Shown: piece by piece, positions 47,201-57,145 of the stretch
Layout of the letters: each line of letters starts with the position of its first letter
Numbering within the stretch: the stretch's first letter is position 1
Assembly: GCA_022570795.1 (NCBI GenBank)
Contig: JAKUDP010000010.1
Span: 1-64,000 of the forward strand
DNA from: Sphaerulina vaccinii
Taxonomy: Eukaryota; Ascomycota; Dothideomycetes; Mycosphaerellales; Mycosphaerellaceae
Length of the DNA: 64,000 nucleotides
Direction: 5' to 3'
Notes under the pieces: generated by a model
What the model was told of the DNA's origin: nothing
What the model saw: the letters and a program-made list of their open reading frames with translations, nothing else
Databases searched by the model: none
Made by a program: the position numbers and the translations under genes

Positions 47201-50200
47201 GACTTCATGGCTATGCTCGAACCTGGTCTTCGTCAGGCAGTATTGATGGAGGCAGACGAGTCTGTCATCGCCGCGCTACCTGAGGCCATCCAGGCTGAAG
47301 CCCGCGCTCTCTACCAAGGCCGTCCACCGCGTGGGGAACCAGGTAGACTCGCCCGTGCTATGGAAGGCGCTACTGCTCGTGTGCTTAATGGGGCAGGGCG
47401 TGCAGAAGGTGCAGCTCGCGAGGCTAGTCGACCACGCCGACCAGTAGCCCAGATGCTGGATAAGGCCGGTATCGCGACACTGTTGCGCTTGATGTTTGTT
47501 TCTCTCAACCACAAGGCGAAGAACAACCTGCATGGCATCTTGTCAGATGTCTGCAAGAACACACAAAACCGTGCTGAAGTCATCAGCATTCTGTTGTCGA
47601 TTTTGCAAGACGGTACTGCCGATGTCAACGCAGTCGAGCGCAGCTTTGCACAATTGTCGCTCAGAGCTAAGCAGCCAGCAGGGCCAAAGACACCACAACC
47701 CTTGAAGCGCAGTCTCACGGGACAACAAAGTCCTTCGCCAACTACGGATTTGTCACCATTAAACATTGTACAACAGTGTCTTGGGACTCTCAACGCACTG
47801 GCTGTCGACAATCCGCGCGTGCCGTCGTTCTTCCTCACCGAACACGAGACTATTGCAAGCCAGAAGGCAACGCCAGCCAAAAAGGGCAAAGGTCGAGAGA
47901 ACAAAGCTGCAAAGTTCCCACTCAATGCCTTGCTCACGTTACTGGACCGCAAGTTGATTACCGAGAACACCGCTGTGATGGAGACGTTAGCCTCACTTCT
48001 CAGCCAGGTAACTCAGCCACTCACAATACTATTGCGACGCGCGAAGGAGGCACAAGATGCCGAAAACAGCACGGAGAGCAAGCCAGCTGCTCCGGCAGAG
48101 GTTCGAGATCCTGCGGCCAGTACTAGTGATGTGACTATGCAAGAGGCGCCCGCTGGTGACACTACAAATGATGCGAATGAGAAGTCCACCAAGCCAGTCG
48201 CCGAAGTCGAGGCCAAGAAGAAGCATCGTGACCTGGTGCCACCCGAGGTGCCAGAAGACAACATCGGCTTGGTCGTGAACATTCTTGCCGCTCGCGAATG
48301 TCCGAGCAAGACTTTCAGTGACACTCTTGACATCATCAAGAATCTGTCCTCCATTCCAGGCGCCAAGGAAGTCTTCGGCAAAGAGCTCATACGACAGGCG
48401 CAGGAGCTCGGCGATGCCTTGTTGGCCGACTTAGAGCAACTCGCTAAGCAGATCAATGCTGCCGAGACTGGTACTGACCTTCAAGGCGTGGCTCTCGCAA
48501 GCTTCTCTTCTGCTGGCTCGAAGCAGAAGAAGCTTCTCCGAGTCCTAGTCGCGCTAGATCATCTGTTCGATCCCAAACGCACGCCACAGACGTCGATCAC
48601 TATGGACCCTGGTACGGAACAGAAACTCAAGGACGATATCCTTGCCACGCTTCACCAGAGCTCGGCCTTCCAGAAGCTCTGGGAAAGTCTCAGCGTCTGC
48701 CTTACAGCTATTCGCCAGCGTGGTAACATGGTCAATGTCGCCACCATTCTGCTACCACTCATTGAGTCCCTCATGGTGATGTGTCGCAACAGTGCATTGA
48801 AGGAATCGCCAGCTACCGTCACTTCGCCTACCGATATCAATCTCAGCACACCCCCACCCGACGCTCGCATGGAAAATCTGTTCTTCACATTCACTGATGA
48901 GCACCGCAAGATCCTCAATGAGCTGATCCGCAATAATCCGAAGCTCATGAATGGTAACTTGGCAGTCTTGGCCAAAAACTCGAAAGTGCTTGAGTTCGAC
49001 AACAAGCGTGCTTACTTCAGCCGCAAGCTCCACGACCGCCGTACTGAAGCTCGCGTGTCACATCCATCGCTGCAGCTGAACATACGCCGCGATCAGGTCT
49101 TCCTTGACTCTTTCAAATCTCTATACTACAAGACCGGAAACGAGATCAAGTACGGCAAACTCAACATTCGATTCCATGGCGAAGAAGGTGTAGACGCTGG
49201 TGGTGTCTCTCGCGAGTGGTTTGCCGCGATGGCGCGACAAATGTTCAATGCAGACTACGGTCTGTTCAACCCTGTCGCGGCGGATCGTACCACATTCCAC
49301 CCGAACAAGCTCAGCGGAATCAACGGCGAGCATCTGATGTTCTTCAAGTTCATCGGTAGAATCATCGGCAAAGCGCTCTACGAAAACAGAGTCTTGGATT
49401 GCCACTTCAGCAGAGCTGTCTACAGAAAGATACTTGGCAAATCTGTATCCCTCAAGGATATGGAGTCGCTTGACCTCGATTACTACAAGTCTCTGGTGTG
49501 GATCCTGGAGAACGATATCACGGACGTGACCTTTGAGACTTTCTCCATCGATCTCGACAAGTTTGGCGTGACCGAGACCATCGATCTGATTGAAGGTGGA
49601 CGTGACATCCCAGTCACAGAAGAGAACAAGCACGAGTACGTCCGACACGTAGTGGAATACCGCCTCATCGAATCTGTGCAAGAACAGTTGGACAACTTCC
49701 TCAACGGCTTCCACGAAGTTATTCCAGCTGAACTTGTATCAATTTTCAATGAGCAGGAATTGGAGCTTCTTATCTCCGGATTGCCAGACATTGATGTTGA
49801 CGACTGGAAGAACAACACTGAATACACAAACTACACGCCGACCTCTCCACAAGTGCAGTGGTTCTGGCGTGCGGTCCGCAGCTTCGACGATGAAGAGAGG
49901 GCCAAATTGCTACAGTTCGTCACTGGCACCAGCAAAGTTCCACTCAACGGGTTCAAGGAGCTCGAAGGCATGAATGGCTTCTCCAGATTTGCCATCCACC
50001 GCGATTACAGCAATAAGGAGAAGCTTCCGTCAAGTCATACTTGCTTCAATCGTAAGTGAAATTGCATTCATATATTGAAGAGTGCATATGCTAACTTTCT
50101 CACAGAGCTCGATCTTCCAGAGTACGATAGCTACGAGCACCTTCGACACCAACTCTACACTGCGATCACCGCAGGTAGCGAGTATTTCGGCTTCGCATAG
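38240..50200 (+). CDS. TOM1: Giant HECT-type E3 ubiquitin ligase (Tom1/HUWE1)
   Basis: Two exons, 38,240-50,051 and 50,106-50,200, give 3,968 aa. The N-terminus MGRIKKVATERHTATLSPF is the family start, followed by the armadillo-like DUF908 and DUF913 regions (about residues 80-820). A UBA-like helix (GLKELTDAGFDTTLAREALY) is near residue 1,415. A very acidic tract (about 2,285-2,500) is followed by a His-Gly repeat (about 2,545). Two UBM-like motifs (LGIDREYIEALPEEMREE, REFLEALPQDIQQELL) lie near 2,900-2,950. The HECT domain runs from about 3,600 to the end, with catalytic Cys3935 in SSHTCFNQLDLPEY. The only intron (54 bp, gtaagt...ctaac...cacag) begins 7 nt after the Cys codon. In yeast, Tom1 degrades excess histones, Cdc6 and unassembled ribosomal proteins. 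An upstream exon is not needed. Confidence 0.97.
45120..45440 (+). repeat. Asp/Glu trinucleotide-rich tract in TOM1
   Basis: Long imperfect runs of GAT, GAC and GAG codons encode the acidic region of TOM1. In HUWE1-family ligases the corresponding acidic segment binds basic clients such as histones. The run is prone to length change by slippage. Confidence 0.85.
45881..45912 (+). repeat. CATGGT hexanucleotide repeat in TOM1 (His-Gly repeat)
   Basis: Five tandem CATGGT units follow a short CATCATCAT run and encode HHHHHGHGHGHGHGH near residue 2,545. Such a cluster can bind transition metals; whether it does so here is unknown. Confidence 0.9.
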
Positions 50201-50735
50201 ATGTAGCATAGAAGTTTCAGCATATGGGCGCAGGAGTTTGAAGGACCTAACAGCGTTCTGGACGGAGTCTCCAAGCATTTGCATGGCGCGAATGACTGCA
50301 CTTTTTAGAGTGCTTTGCTCGGAGTGGTGTGGAAGTGCAGGTCCCCCATTCCAAGCAGATGTATCAACAGCATAGCTCGTAGATAATGTTGAAGTGTGCA
50401 GTCACAGTTATTGAATCATCGGTCGCTTCCTGCTGTCTTGAATCTGCTCAAAACTTTCTAGAACTTCATATATCAACACAGTCCACAGGAGGACGGTAAA
50501 CTCAATAGGCTCTCGCTGTCGTCCCAGCAGTATATTTGACCGTAAAAGCCTCAGGCATCTTTTCGTCACGTGGCGAGTGCCATTCGTCATGCGACACCTC
50601 ACTGCAAGACGGACATCTCACAAACAAGGCCTTGAGATTGTCAACAAGATGACTCGCCACGATCCGGAACTTGCAGCAGTCGCGACACGGTAATTCGCAT
50701 CTTGCTGCCAAACCTCCCTCGCTTTGCAATTTACC
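50201..50735. other. intergenic between TOM1 and YMR1
   Basis: 535 bp containing the TOM1 3' UTR and the YMR1 promoter. No supported gene, repeat or RNA is seen. Confidence 0.5.
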
Positions 50736-53528
50736 ATGGGCTCCATACCACGCACTGAAGAAATTCGCGTACGAAATGTTGCATTGCATCGAGGAGGCGA
50801 CAGCGCAGTTGGTACCCTGACACTGCGGAGACACCACCTGGTGTTCACCTATGTACCAAATGTCCCTGGCCAGCAGGCCTCTGGGTCATCGACTCCACGA
50901 GTGAGCAGAGAGTCCAGCGATGCATCATCAACGCCAAAATCAGCTGGCGCGAAGCGAAGAACGAAAGATATATGGTTGCCATACCCGCTGATCAATTACT
51001 GCGTGCTGCAGCCGAATCATCAGCACGCGCGCTCGCAGAACTTCGAGGTGAATCGCCACAGTATTGACCAAAGCTACCGCGATGAGTATTCTTCCGAAGG
51101 TCTCCCTCCCACGGTTGGAACCAACACATATACCAGACCATCTACAGACTCATATGTGCAAGCGCCTTCTGCCTCTCCAAGAAGATCATTGTCGCCTGTC
51201 GGCAACAACTCAGATTCGAAGGCCTTCACAAACACCGGCCAAGATCCAGGGATCGAACTTCGAACACGCGACTTCAAACAGATGGCATTCAAATTCTATG
51301 GTGACTCTGCCAAGTCCTCTGACCTGGCGGCTCGCGAAGTATTCTATTGTCTGAGAAGCCGGTGTTGTGTCGAGCGTGTTCAAGACCTGCATGCCTTCCA
51401 CTTCAAAGCGCCCCAGGAGGAGACATCTATCAACAGTACAGTATACGATGCACGACGAGAATTCTCACGTATGGGGATAGGCGGCAAAGCAGCGGAGGGT
51501 GTTGGCAGTGCCTGGCGCATCTCGACCATCAACCATGATTATAGCTTCTCGCCAACGTATCCCAGCGTCCTATGCGTACCGGCGACTGTCAGTGACAACA
51601 TGCTGAAGTACGGAGGACCGTACCGTTCCAAAAGCAGGATTCCGGCGCTGACCTACCTTCACACGAATGGTGGCAGCATCACTCGGTCTTCACAGCCCAT
51701 GCCGGGTCTGGCAGGGAAGCGCAACCCCCAGGACGAACGTCTTGTTTCGGCAATATTCTCCAGCCAGACGCCGTCTGGAGAGTCTCCGATGGAAGTATCA
51801 TCCGAAGAAGCCTCGGACACCATGAATGAAGGAGAGGCGAGCCTCACAAGTGCGACAGATCGCGAAACGATAGGCGAACGTGATACAGATAACACAGAGC
51901 CCGCTGCTCCCGCCCGCGGATCAACTGAGCGTGAGAATATACCCCGGAAGAAGGTCTATGGCACTACTCGCAAAAGACTTATTGTGGACGCGCGCCCAAG
52001 ACTGAATGCTCTAGCAAATCGTGCTACTGGAGGTGGCATCGAGGATGTCTCCAACTACATTGACACGTCTGGAGAGGTTCCCGAGAGGCATTTTCTGGAC
52101 ATTCAAAACATTCACGTTATGCGCAAGTCGTTGGCTGCAGTCGTGGAGAGTTTCGGAAGTGACGTTTGGATCAAATCCACAATCCCAGACCACATGCTTC
52201 AGGATCGTCTGCAGAAGTCTGGATGGCTGGGCCATATTGCGGGACTTGTTGAAGGCTCAGAAAAGGTAGCAAAGGCAGTCGGTCTTGGTGGCGATCATGT
52301 CCTGGTCCATTGCTCTGATGGCTGGGATCGCACTTCTCAGGTTGCTGCAATCGCGGAGGTCATGCTCGACCCATACTACCGCTCGTGTGCTGGCTTCGTG
52401 ACGCTGATTCAAAAGGACTTCCTGTCTTTCGGTCACAAATTCAATCATCGTCATGGTATTCTTGGATGTGAGAAGTGGTTCGACATCGAGAACGAGCGCA
52501 TCCTGCCAACTCATCCTGGTGAGAACGGTGGTGCTTCATCGAATTTCGGGTCTAAAGCACTGTCAGGCGCGAAGAACTGGTTCGAAAAGAACCGCAATGG
52601 TCTGTTCAAGCAACCAAATGACAGTCGTAGCAGTCTTGATGGCTCAGATTCCCGACCACCCTCGCCACCAGCGAACCCAATTCTTCACTCGCCAGCGACA
52701 TCGAGTACAGCGAAAGACAGAGAACACAAGGTAAAGGAAGACGAGATTGCGCCCATATTCCATCAGTTCCTGGACGCTATCTATCAGCTACAGCATGCTT
52801 ATCCTAACGCCTTCGAGTTTAACGAACGATATCTGGAGAGACTGCTCTATCAAGTCTACTCCTGCCAATACGGCGAATTTCTGTTCAACAACGAGCGAGA
52901 ACGGTCAGCACAACAGGAACTCTTTCCGTCCGTATGGCCGCACTTTGTCGCAAGACAGCGAGACTTTGTGAACCCCAACTATGCGCCGAAGCTCTACGAT
53001 TCGCTGCTGTTGCCGAAACGGTCAGGAGCTGAGCGGGGCCTCGAGATACGGTGGTGGAGTCAGGTCTTTCACCAAGATGACAAGAAGATGAACACACCAA
53101 CAGCTCTGGCACGAGTCATGGATCAGCAACAGTTGCCTGTATCATACGAAACAGCGCCGACCTCGACACTGCACTCTTTCCGGACTGAAAGCTCGAGTCT
53201 CTCTTCGAGTGGGGCGACTACGCCAGCTGCTCCAAGTGCGCCCAGGGATGAAGATGCGAGGGACAAAACTTCTTCAAAACTATCTCCGCTAGAGGTAGAA
53301 GGCAACTCGACACAGCAGGAAACAGAGAGTCCATCAGATCTGGCTCATCGGCCTGCATTGCAGCAGCGTGAGACTGATCAGGATGTGCTTGCAAGCTATG
53401 TAGGAGTATCCTCGCCAGAAGTGATACCCGCTCAGAGAGCTGAAGCGAGGCCAGCAGAGCCAGTGGCACAGCAGATCGCGCTCGATTATGCTGCCTTTGC
53501 TCAGAGCAGCGCATATAGTGATCGATAG
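50736..53528 (+). CDS. YMR1: Myotubularin-type phosphoinositide 3-phosphatase Ymr1
   Basis: A single exon of 930 aa from the Met at 50,736, which sits in a good context (accATGG); a Met 12 nt upstream would add four residues. The N-terminus resembles the PH-GRAM fold (RVRNVALHRGGDSAVGTLTL...HHLVFTYV). The phosphatase domain includes NSTVYDARREFSRMGI, DARPRLNALANRA and the catalytic loop HCSDGWDRTSQ (Cys526, Arg532; the CX5R signature CSDGWDR of active myotubularins), then FLSFGHKFNHRHG. The C-terminal 250 residues are low-complexity. Ymr1 dephosphorylates PI3P and PI(3,5)P2 on endosomes and vacuoles. All catalytic residues are present, so it should be an active enzyme. Confidence 0.96.
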   Translation: MGSIPRTEEIRVRNVALHRGGDSAVGTLTLRRHHLVFTYVPNVPGQQASGSSTPRVSRESSDASSTPKSAGAKRRTKDIWLPYPLINYCVLQPNHQHARSQNFEVNRHSIDQSYRDEYSSEGLPPTVGTNTYTRPSTDSYVQAPSASPRRSLSPVGNNSDSKAFTNTGQDPGIELRTRDFKQMAFKFYGDSAKSSDLAAREVFYCLRSRCCVERVQDLHAFHFKAPQEETSINSTVYDARREFSRMGIGGKAAEGVGSAWRISTINHDYSFSPTYPSVLCVPATVSDNMLKYGGPYRSKSRIPALTYLHTNGGSITRSSQPMPGLAGKRNPQDERLVSAIFSSQTPSGESPMEVSSEEASDTMNEGEASLTSATDRETIGERDTDNTEPAAPARGSTERENIPRKKVYGTTRKRLIVDARPRLNALANRATGGGIEDVSNYIDTSGEVPERHFLDIQNIHVMRKSLAAVVESFGSDVWIKSTIPDHMLQDRLQKSGWLGHIAGLVEGSEKVAKAVGLGGDHVLVHCSDGWDRTSQVAAIAEVMLDPYYRSCAGFVTLIQKDFLSFGHKFNHRHGILGCEKWFDIENERILPTHPGENGGASSNFGSKALSGAKNWFEKNRNGLFKQPNDSRSSLDGSDSRPPSPPANPILHSPATSSTAKDREHKVKEDEIAPIFHQFLDAIYQLQHAYPNAFEFNERYLERLLYQVYSCQYGEFLFNNERERSAQQELFPSVWPHFVARQRDFVNPNYAPKLYDSLLLPKRSGAERGLEIRWWSQVFHQDDKKMNTPTALARVMDQQQLPVSYETAPTSTLHSFRTESSSLSSSGATTPAAPSAPRDEDARDKTSSKLSPLEVEGNSTQQETESPSDLAHRPALQQRETDQDVLASYVGVSSPEVIPAQRAEARPAEPVAQQIALDYAAFAQSSAYSDR

Positions 53529-53679
53529 AATAAACCAATATCATGTGGCTAACTGATTACTCAGCTACCAGTTACGTCAATTCGATTTATGCTTTGTCAA
53601 TCACGCATTCGCCGTTCATCTTCAAAACATCTTGTGAACATCCAACAACACAGATTATTCGACACCTGAGCAGAGCAGA

Positions 53680-54657
53680 ATGTCTTCTTCCAAACCTGCG
53701 ATCCGTGCTCTAACACAGGCGCTCCGACGACGACGACCTGCCACACAGACGTCAACCAAGCGCTGCGTACGGCTTGCCACCACCACCACCACCACCACCA
53801 CCACCACCACCACCACCACGAGCTCCACGATACGAAACGCAAGCACATTGTCCTCTTCAGGCGCATCACTTCGCCCGACGCTACAACGACACAATCCCCC
53901 GAGCACGAGCAGCACAGCGCGACGCACGATATTCATCCAGACAGAAGACACGCCCAACGCCGATGCGCTCAAATTCATCCCGAACCATCAGATTCTCCCC
54001 GACAACTTCTCCCCGTCTTTCCTCGAGTACATGACTCCGCGCTCGACACTGGCGCCGCCACATCCTTCTCCGCTCGCGCAACAACTCATGAACGTAGACG
54101 GCGTATCGAGTGTCTTCTACGGCCGCGATTACATCACAGTAACGAAGGACAGCTCTACGCCGTGGGCGCATGTCAAGCCTGAGGTATTCAGTCTCATTAC
54201 CGAAGCCGTCACGAGTGGCCAGCAAATTGTGAACACAGTGGAGAACAAAACAGGCGATGACGGTCAATCATCAGGCGAAGAGGCTGTCACATATGCGCCA
54301 GAGGACGAGGAAGTAGTTGGCATGATTCAAGAACTCTTGGAGACGCGAATCAGGCCCGCGATACAAGAAGACGGAGGAGATATTGACTTTCGAGGTTTCC
54401 ACGATGGACAGGTATTGCTCAAGCTGAGAGGTGCTTGCAGGACTTGCGACAGCAGTACGGTGACGCTGAAGAATGGAATCGAGAGCATGTTGATGCATTA
54501 TATCGAGGAGGTGAAGGGTGTGCAGCAGGTGATGGATCCCGAAGAAGAGATTGCTATGGCGGAGTTCGCCAAGTTTGAAGAGAAGTTGAAGAATCAGAAG
54601 AGTAATGAAGTGCCTCCTACGACTAATGAGGTCTTGGGAATCGATAAGGTGGCTTGA
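53680..54657 (+). CDS. NFU1: Mitochondrial NifU-like iron-sulfur scaffold protein Nfu1
   Basis: A single exon of 325 aa. The N-terminal 75 residues are Arg/Ser/Thr-rich and lack acids, as in a mitochondrial presequence, and contain a run of 14 Thr. The Nfu N-domain follows (FIQTEDTPNADALKFIPN, then LAQQLMNVDGVSSVFYGRDYITVTK). The C-terminal NifU domain has RIRPAIQEDGGDIDFRGF and the cluster-binding CRTC (Cys253, Cys256). Nfu1 delivers [4Fe-4S] clusters to lipoyl synthase and respiratory complexes downstream of Isa1/Isa2, whose ISA1 gene lies about 27 kb to the left. All expected motifs are intact. Confidence 0.96.
   Translation: MSSSKPAIRALTQALRRRRPATQTSTKRCVRLATTTTTTTTTTTTTTSSTIRNASTLSSSGASLRPTLQRHNPPSTSSTARRTIFIQTEDTPNADALKFIPNHQILPDNFSPSFLEYMTPRSTLAPPHPSPLAQQLMNVDGVSSVFYGRDYITVTKDSSTPWAHVKPEVFSLITEAVTSGQQIVNTVENKTGDDGQSSGEEAVTYAPEDEEVVGMIQELLETRIRPAIQEDGGDIDFRGFHDGQVLLKLRGACRTCDSSTVTLKNGIESMLMHYIEEVKGVQQVMDPEEEIAMAEFAKFEEKLKNQKSNEVPPTTNEVLGIDKVA
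53777..53818 (+). repeat. (CCA)n microsatellite in the NFU1 presequence
   Basis: About 14 uninterrupted CCA/ACC units encode poly-Thr. Its place in the cleavable presequence would let length vary with little effect on the mature protein. Confidence 0.93.
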
Positions 54658-55385
54658 GCCATGCTATACATGTGGAGGGCAAACACTGGTTCATGGCAGC
54701 AACGATTCAATAGCCTGAGCAAAGGCCGAGAAACGGCTGCACCATCTCAACATATCATACGAACATATTGGCCTCATTGCTGATGAGCTCATGGAAATCC
54801 ACGCCACGCGGCATTGGCAGTCTGTCGGAGCGAAGGCAAGATTGCTGCAATATGATGTCTCGCTCAGAGGTGGTGATTATGCACTGCGACCACCAACACT
54901 GCGCGTGCAGCTCGACCTTGGACGTGTTGGTCCGCCAAGCTGAATGGTCATGAAGCTGTCACGAACTATGAGACATCTCACAGCTTCGGTTCAGTCGCTG
55001 GTGCAGGAGTCGGAACATGCATGGCACGGCAGTTTTCATTATACTGACGAGCATTTCCTAGAAAGATGCATCGCCCTGTTGCTCCGAGGCCGGTACTAGC
55101 CATCCATCTTTTCTCGCGGCGCAAAAGCCTCTCGGGTGATGTCGTTTTCCACATTGCAGCGCCACCAATCGCTACGAAGGCCACATCTTGGCATATCAAG
55201 ACAAAGCGCATGACGCACTCCTGCACACACCAGCACTTCGAGATGTATGTCCTGATGCCGTGCAACCTGCGAGTACTTGGTTTCAGCTGTGAATTCACAA
55301 AGAGTGAGGGGTTCTCAAAATCAGGTTCGAGCCTGAAAAGGCGTACGGCTCGGACCTCTTTCAGGTTCCAACCAATAAACCATCT

Positions 55386-55456
55386 TTTGTGCTACGCTGG
55401 ATTGGTATAGCGTTGTTTGTGCTACGCTGGAATGGTTCTAACGTTGTTTCCGCTAC
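55386..55456. repeat. 30-bp tandem repeat, about 2.3 copies
   Basis: tttgtgctacgctgga starts units at 55,386 and 55,416, and a partial unit (tttccgctac) follows at 55,447. The copies have diverged at a few bases. Confidence 0.8.
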
Positions 55457-55518
55457 ACGCCACAAGAGTTCTGTAGCGCAGTTCAAGACATTCTGGTAGG
55501 ACAGCCCGTAGCTTCTAA

Positions 55519-55541
55519 ATTTAAGAAGGTCCTTCTTAAAT
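55519..55541. repeat. near-perfect palindrome, 11-bp arms
   Basis: atttaagaagg at 55,519-55,529 is followed by a single T and then ccttcttaaat at 55,531-55,541, its exact reverse complement. Confidence 0.9.
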
Positions 55542-55666
55542 GCAAGGGTTCCGCTACCGGCTGGCACGAGACCTTCTGCAGATTTCAGGAATACCGTGAT
55601 CATCAGATCGACACCACTACTTCGGCTGACAGAAAGTGTGGAGTGTGGAGGTAGGTAAAGCTCTTA

Positions 55667-55858
55667 CAGGTGATTTTATACATTCGCTTGAGTTTGGCTG
55701 TGCGTGAGTCCGAGCGCAAGCCCAATTGCGTCTTTATAACGGTTGCCCGTACAAATCGGATCCCTAGGCAGCTTGACACTGGCCAGACGGAGGTCAAAGA
55801 TTTATGATCCCTTAGCCGCCGTCCAACTGCCAGCTAAGCAAATGTATAAAATCACCTG
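55667..55858. mobile_element. 192-bp Tc1/mariner-like MITE with TA target duplication
   Basis: The 18-bp terminal sequence CAGGTGATTTTATACATT (55,667-55,684) recurs as its exact reverse complement at 55,841-55,858, and both ends are flanked by TA (55,665-66 and 55,859-60). A CAG-starting inverted repeat bounded by TA is the Tc1/mariner/pogo pattern. With only 156 bp inside and no coding potential it fits a non-autonomous MITE that would be moved by a transposase elsewhere. It is not RIP-damaged like the 1-17.9 kb block, perhaps because it is shorter than the RIP length threshold. Confidence 0.75.
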
Positions 55859-56014
55859 TATATATGGGAACAGGTCAGCAGACCATTTCTCGCCTGGAAG
55901 TACGCCGCAATACCCGAGTCTTCAGTGTGTACTTAGAGGCGCAAAGCGGTGAGGTGAGCTGATCGAAGCAGATATATTCCGCTCATATGACTAACGAACA
56001 CTTTCCAGCATACA

Positions 56015-57145
56015 ATGTTCAACATGATGGGTGGTGCCGAGGCACAAGCGAAGCAGAACAAGAGTTTGGATGTTGCATTGTTGCGCAAGAAGCTGGAAGC
56101 ACACAAGAGAGAGCAAGACATCATGCGATTACGGCGAGAACGGAAGAGTGACACGAAGAATAGCAAATTCGTACCCAAAGTAGCAGCGAAGCAGTTTGTA
56201 GCGACAGCTACGCCTGCTGGGGACGACACTGCGAGGCGAAGATATCATCCAGCGACGCTGGAATCGATCGCAGAGCCATACGATGACAGGACCGTACTGG
56301 GAAAAAGCCAAGTGTATGCGACAATGCGTGTGGGAGTGAAGCAGCAGGACGGAGTCGCAACCCTCGTTACACAGGAACGCCAGGCACCAAGGAGTCGAGA
56401 CACAGTGAAGCGCGACTCGATGAGTCCCAGGTCATCAGGATTAGCCACCACGGACCATGTCGCGGGGAATGAATCGTTACCACGCAATCATACGAACATT
56501 CCGGGATCGAAGACGCCAACACAATTCTCTGCGTCAGGAAGGCCGAGGCCACGCGTGCACAGACGTTCATCCTCTCGCAAAGAAGTAGAACAAGTCGATC
56601 GCAAGGCTATGAGGGACAGCAAAAAGACGAGAGTTCCGCAGCCAGAACCACAACCACAACCACAACCAGGATCAAAGGAAAACGACACTGGACTCTACAG
56701 ACCCGGAGATGCTGCCAAACGACGTTCAATGTTCGAAACGTCTCTGTTAGCAGACTTAAGTGGCTTCTCAGGCTTTGACGGCAAGAGAAGGACCTCAATC
56801 CACGCCCTGCAGGATCCCACTCTTGGCCAGCAGAGTCTAGACCGTCCACGCCAATCTTCGTTACCAACCCTAGTAGAACCCGAGAGAACTTCTTTGAGTA
56901 CGCAGAGACCTAAGCTGTTACCAACTGATCGTCCTGATTGGAGTCAACGATCTGAGATTGGGGATTCTTCACATGCTGGTTTCCATTTGTTTGGGAAGTC
57001 GAAGGCGAATAAAGTGGAAGAGAAAGAGAAAGAGAAGCCCGGATCACAGGACGGGCATCTGATTGCAGACGCGGTCAAGATGATCAAGCAACAGGAAAAG
57101 ATCCAGAGGAGGAAGAGTGTCATGGGGTTCTTTAAGAAGTTGTGA
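56015..57145 (+). CDS. hypothetical basic, low-complexity protein
   Basis: A single frame of 376 aa starting MFNMMGGAEAQAK. Residues 15-50 form a strongly charged helix (LRKKLEAHKREQDIMRLRRERK) that could be a coiled coil. The middle is Ser/Arg/Pro-rich with a PQPEPQPQPQP run (about 56,640-56,670). The end has EEKEKEKPGSQDG and a short helix with KMIKQQEKIQRRKSVMGFFKK, an amphipathic basic tail of the sort that can contact membranes or a 14-3-3 protein. I do not recognise the family. A second exon upstream is possible, because an acceptor-like tttccag lies only a few bases before the ATG (56,004-56,010). Confidence 0.7.
   Translation: MFNMMGGAEAQAKQNKSLDVALLRKKLEAHKREQDIMRLRRERKSDTKNSKFVPKVAAKQFVATATPAGDDTARRRYHPATLESIAEPYDDRTVLGKSQVYATMRVGVKQQDGVATLVTQERQAPRSRDTVKRDSMSPRSSGLATTDHVAGNESLPRNHTNIPGSKTPTQFSASGRPRPRVHRRSSSRKEVEQVDRKAMRDSKKTRVPQPEPQPQPQPGSKENDTGLYRPGDAAKRRSMFETSLLADLSGFSGFDGKRRTSIHALQDPTLGQQSLDRPRQSSLPTLVEPERTSLSTQRPKLLPTDRPDWSQRSEIGDSSHAGFHLFGKSKANKVEEKEKEKPGSQDGHLIADAVKMIKQQEKIQRRKSVMGFFKKL

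Larger units (their letters stand above)
54658..56014. other. intergenic region with short repeats and a MITE
   Basis: Nearly 1.4 kb without a supported gene. It contains a 30-bp tandem repeat (55,386-55,456), an 11-bp-arm palindrome (55,519-55,541) and a MITE (55,667-55,858), listed separately. Confidence 0.6.

Noticed and set aside
55310..55345. tRNA-like B box (ggttcgagcc)
   Set aside because: No matching A box or cloverleaf could be drawn around it.
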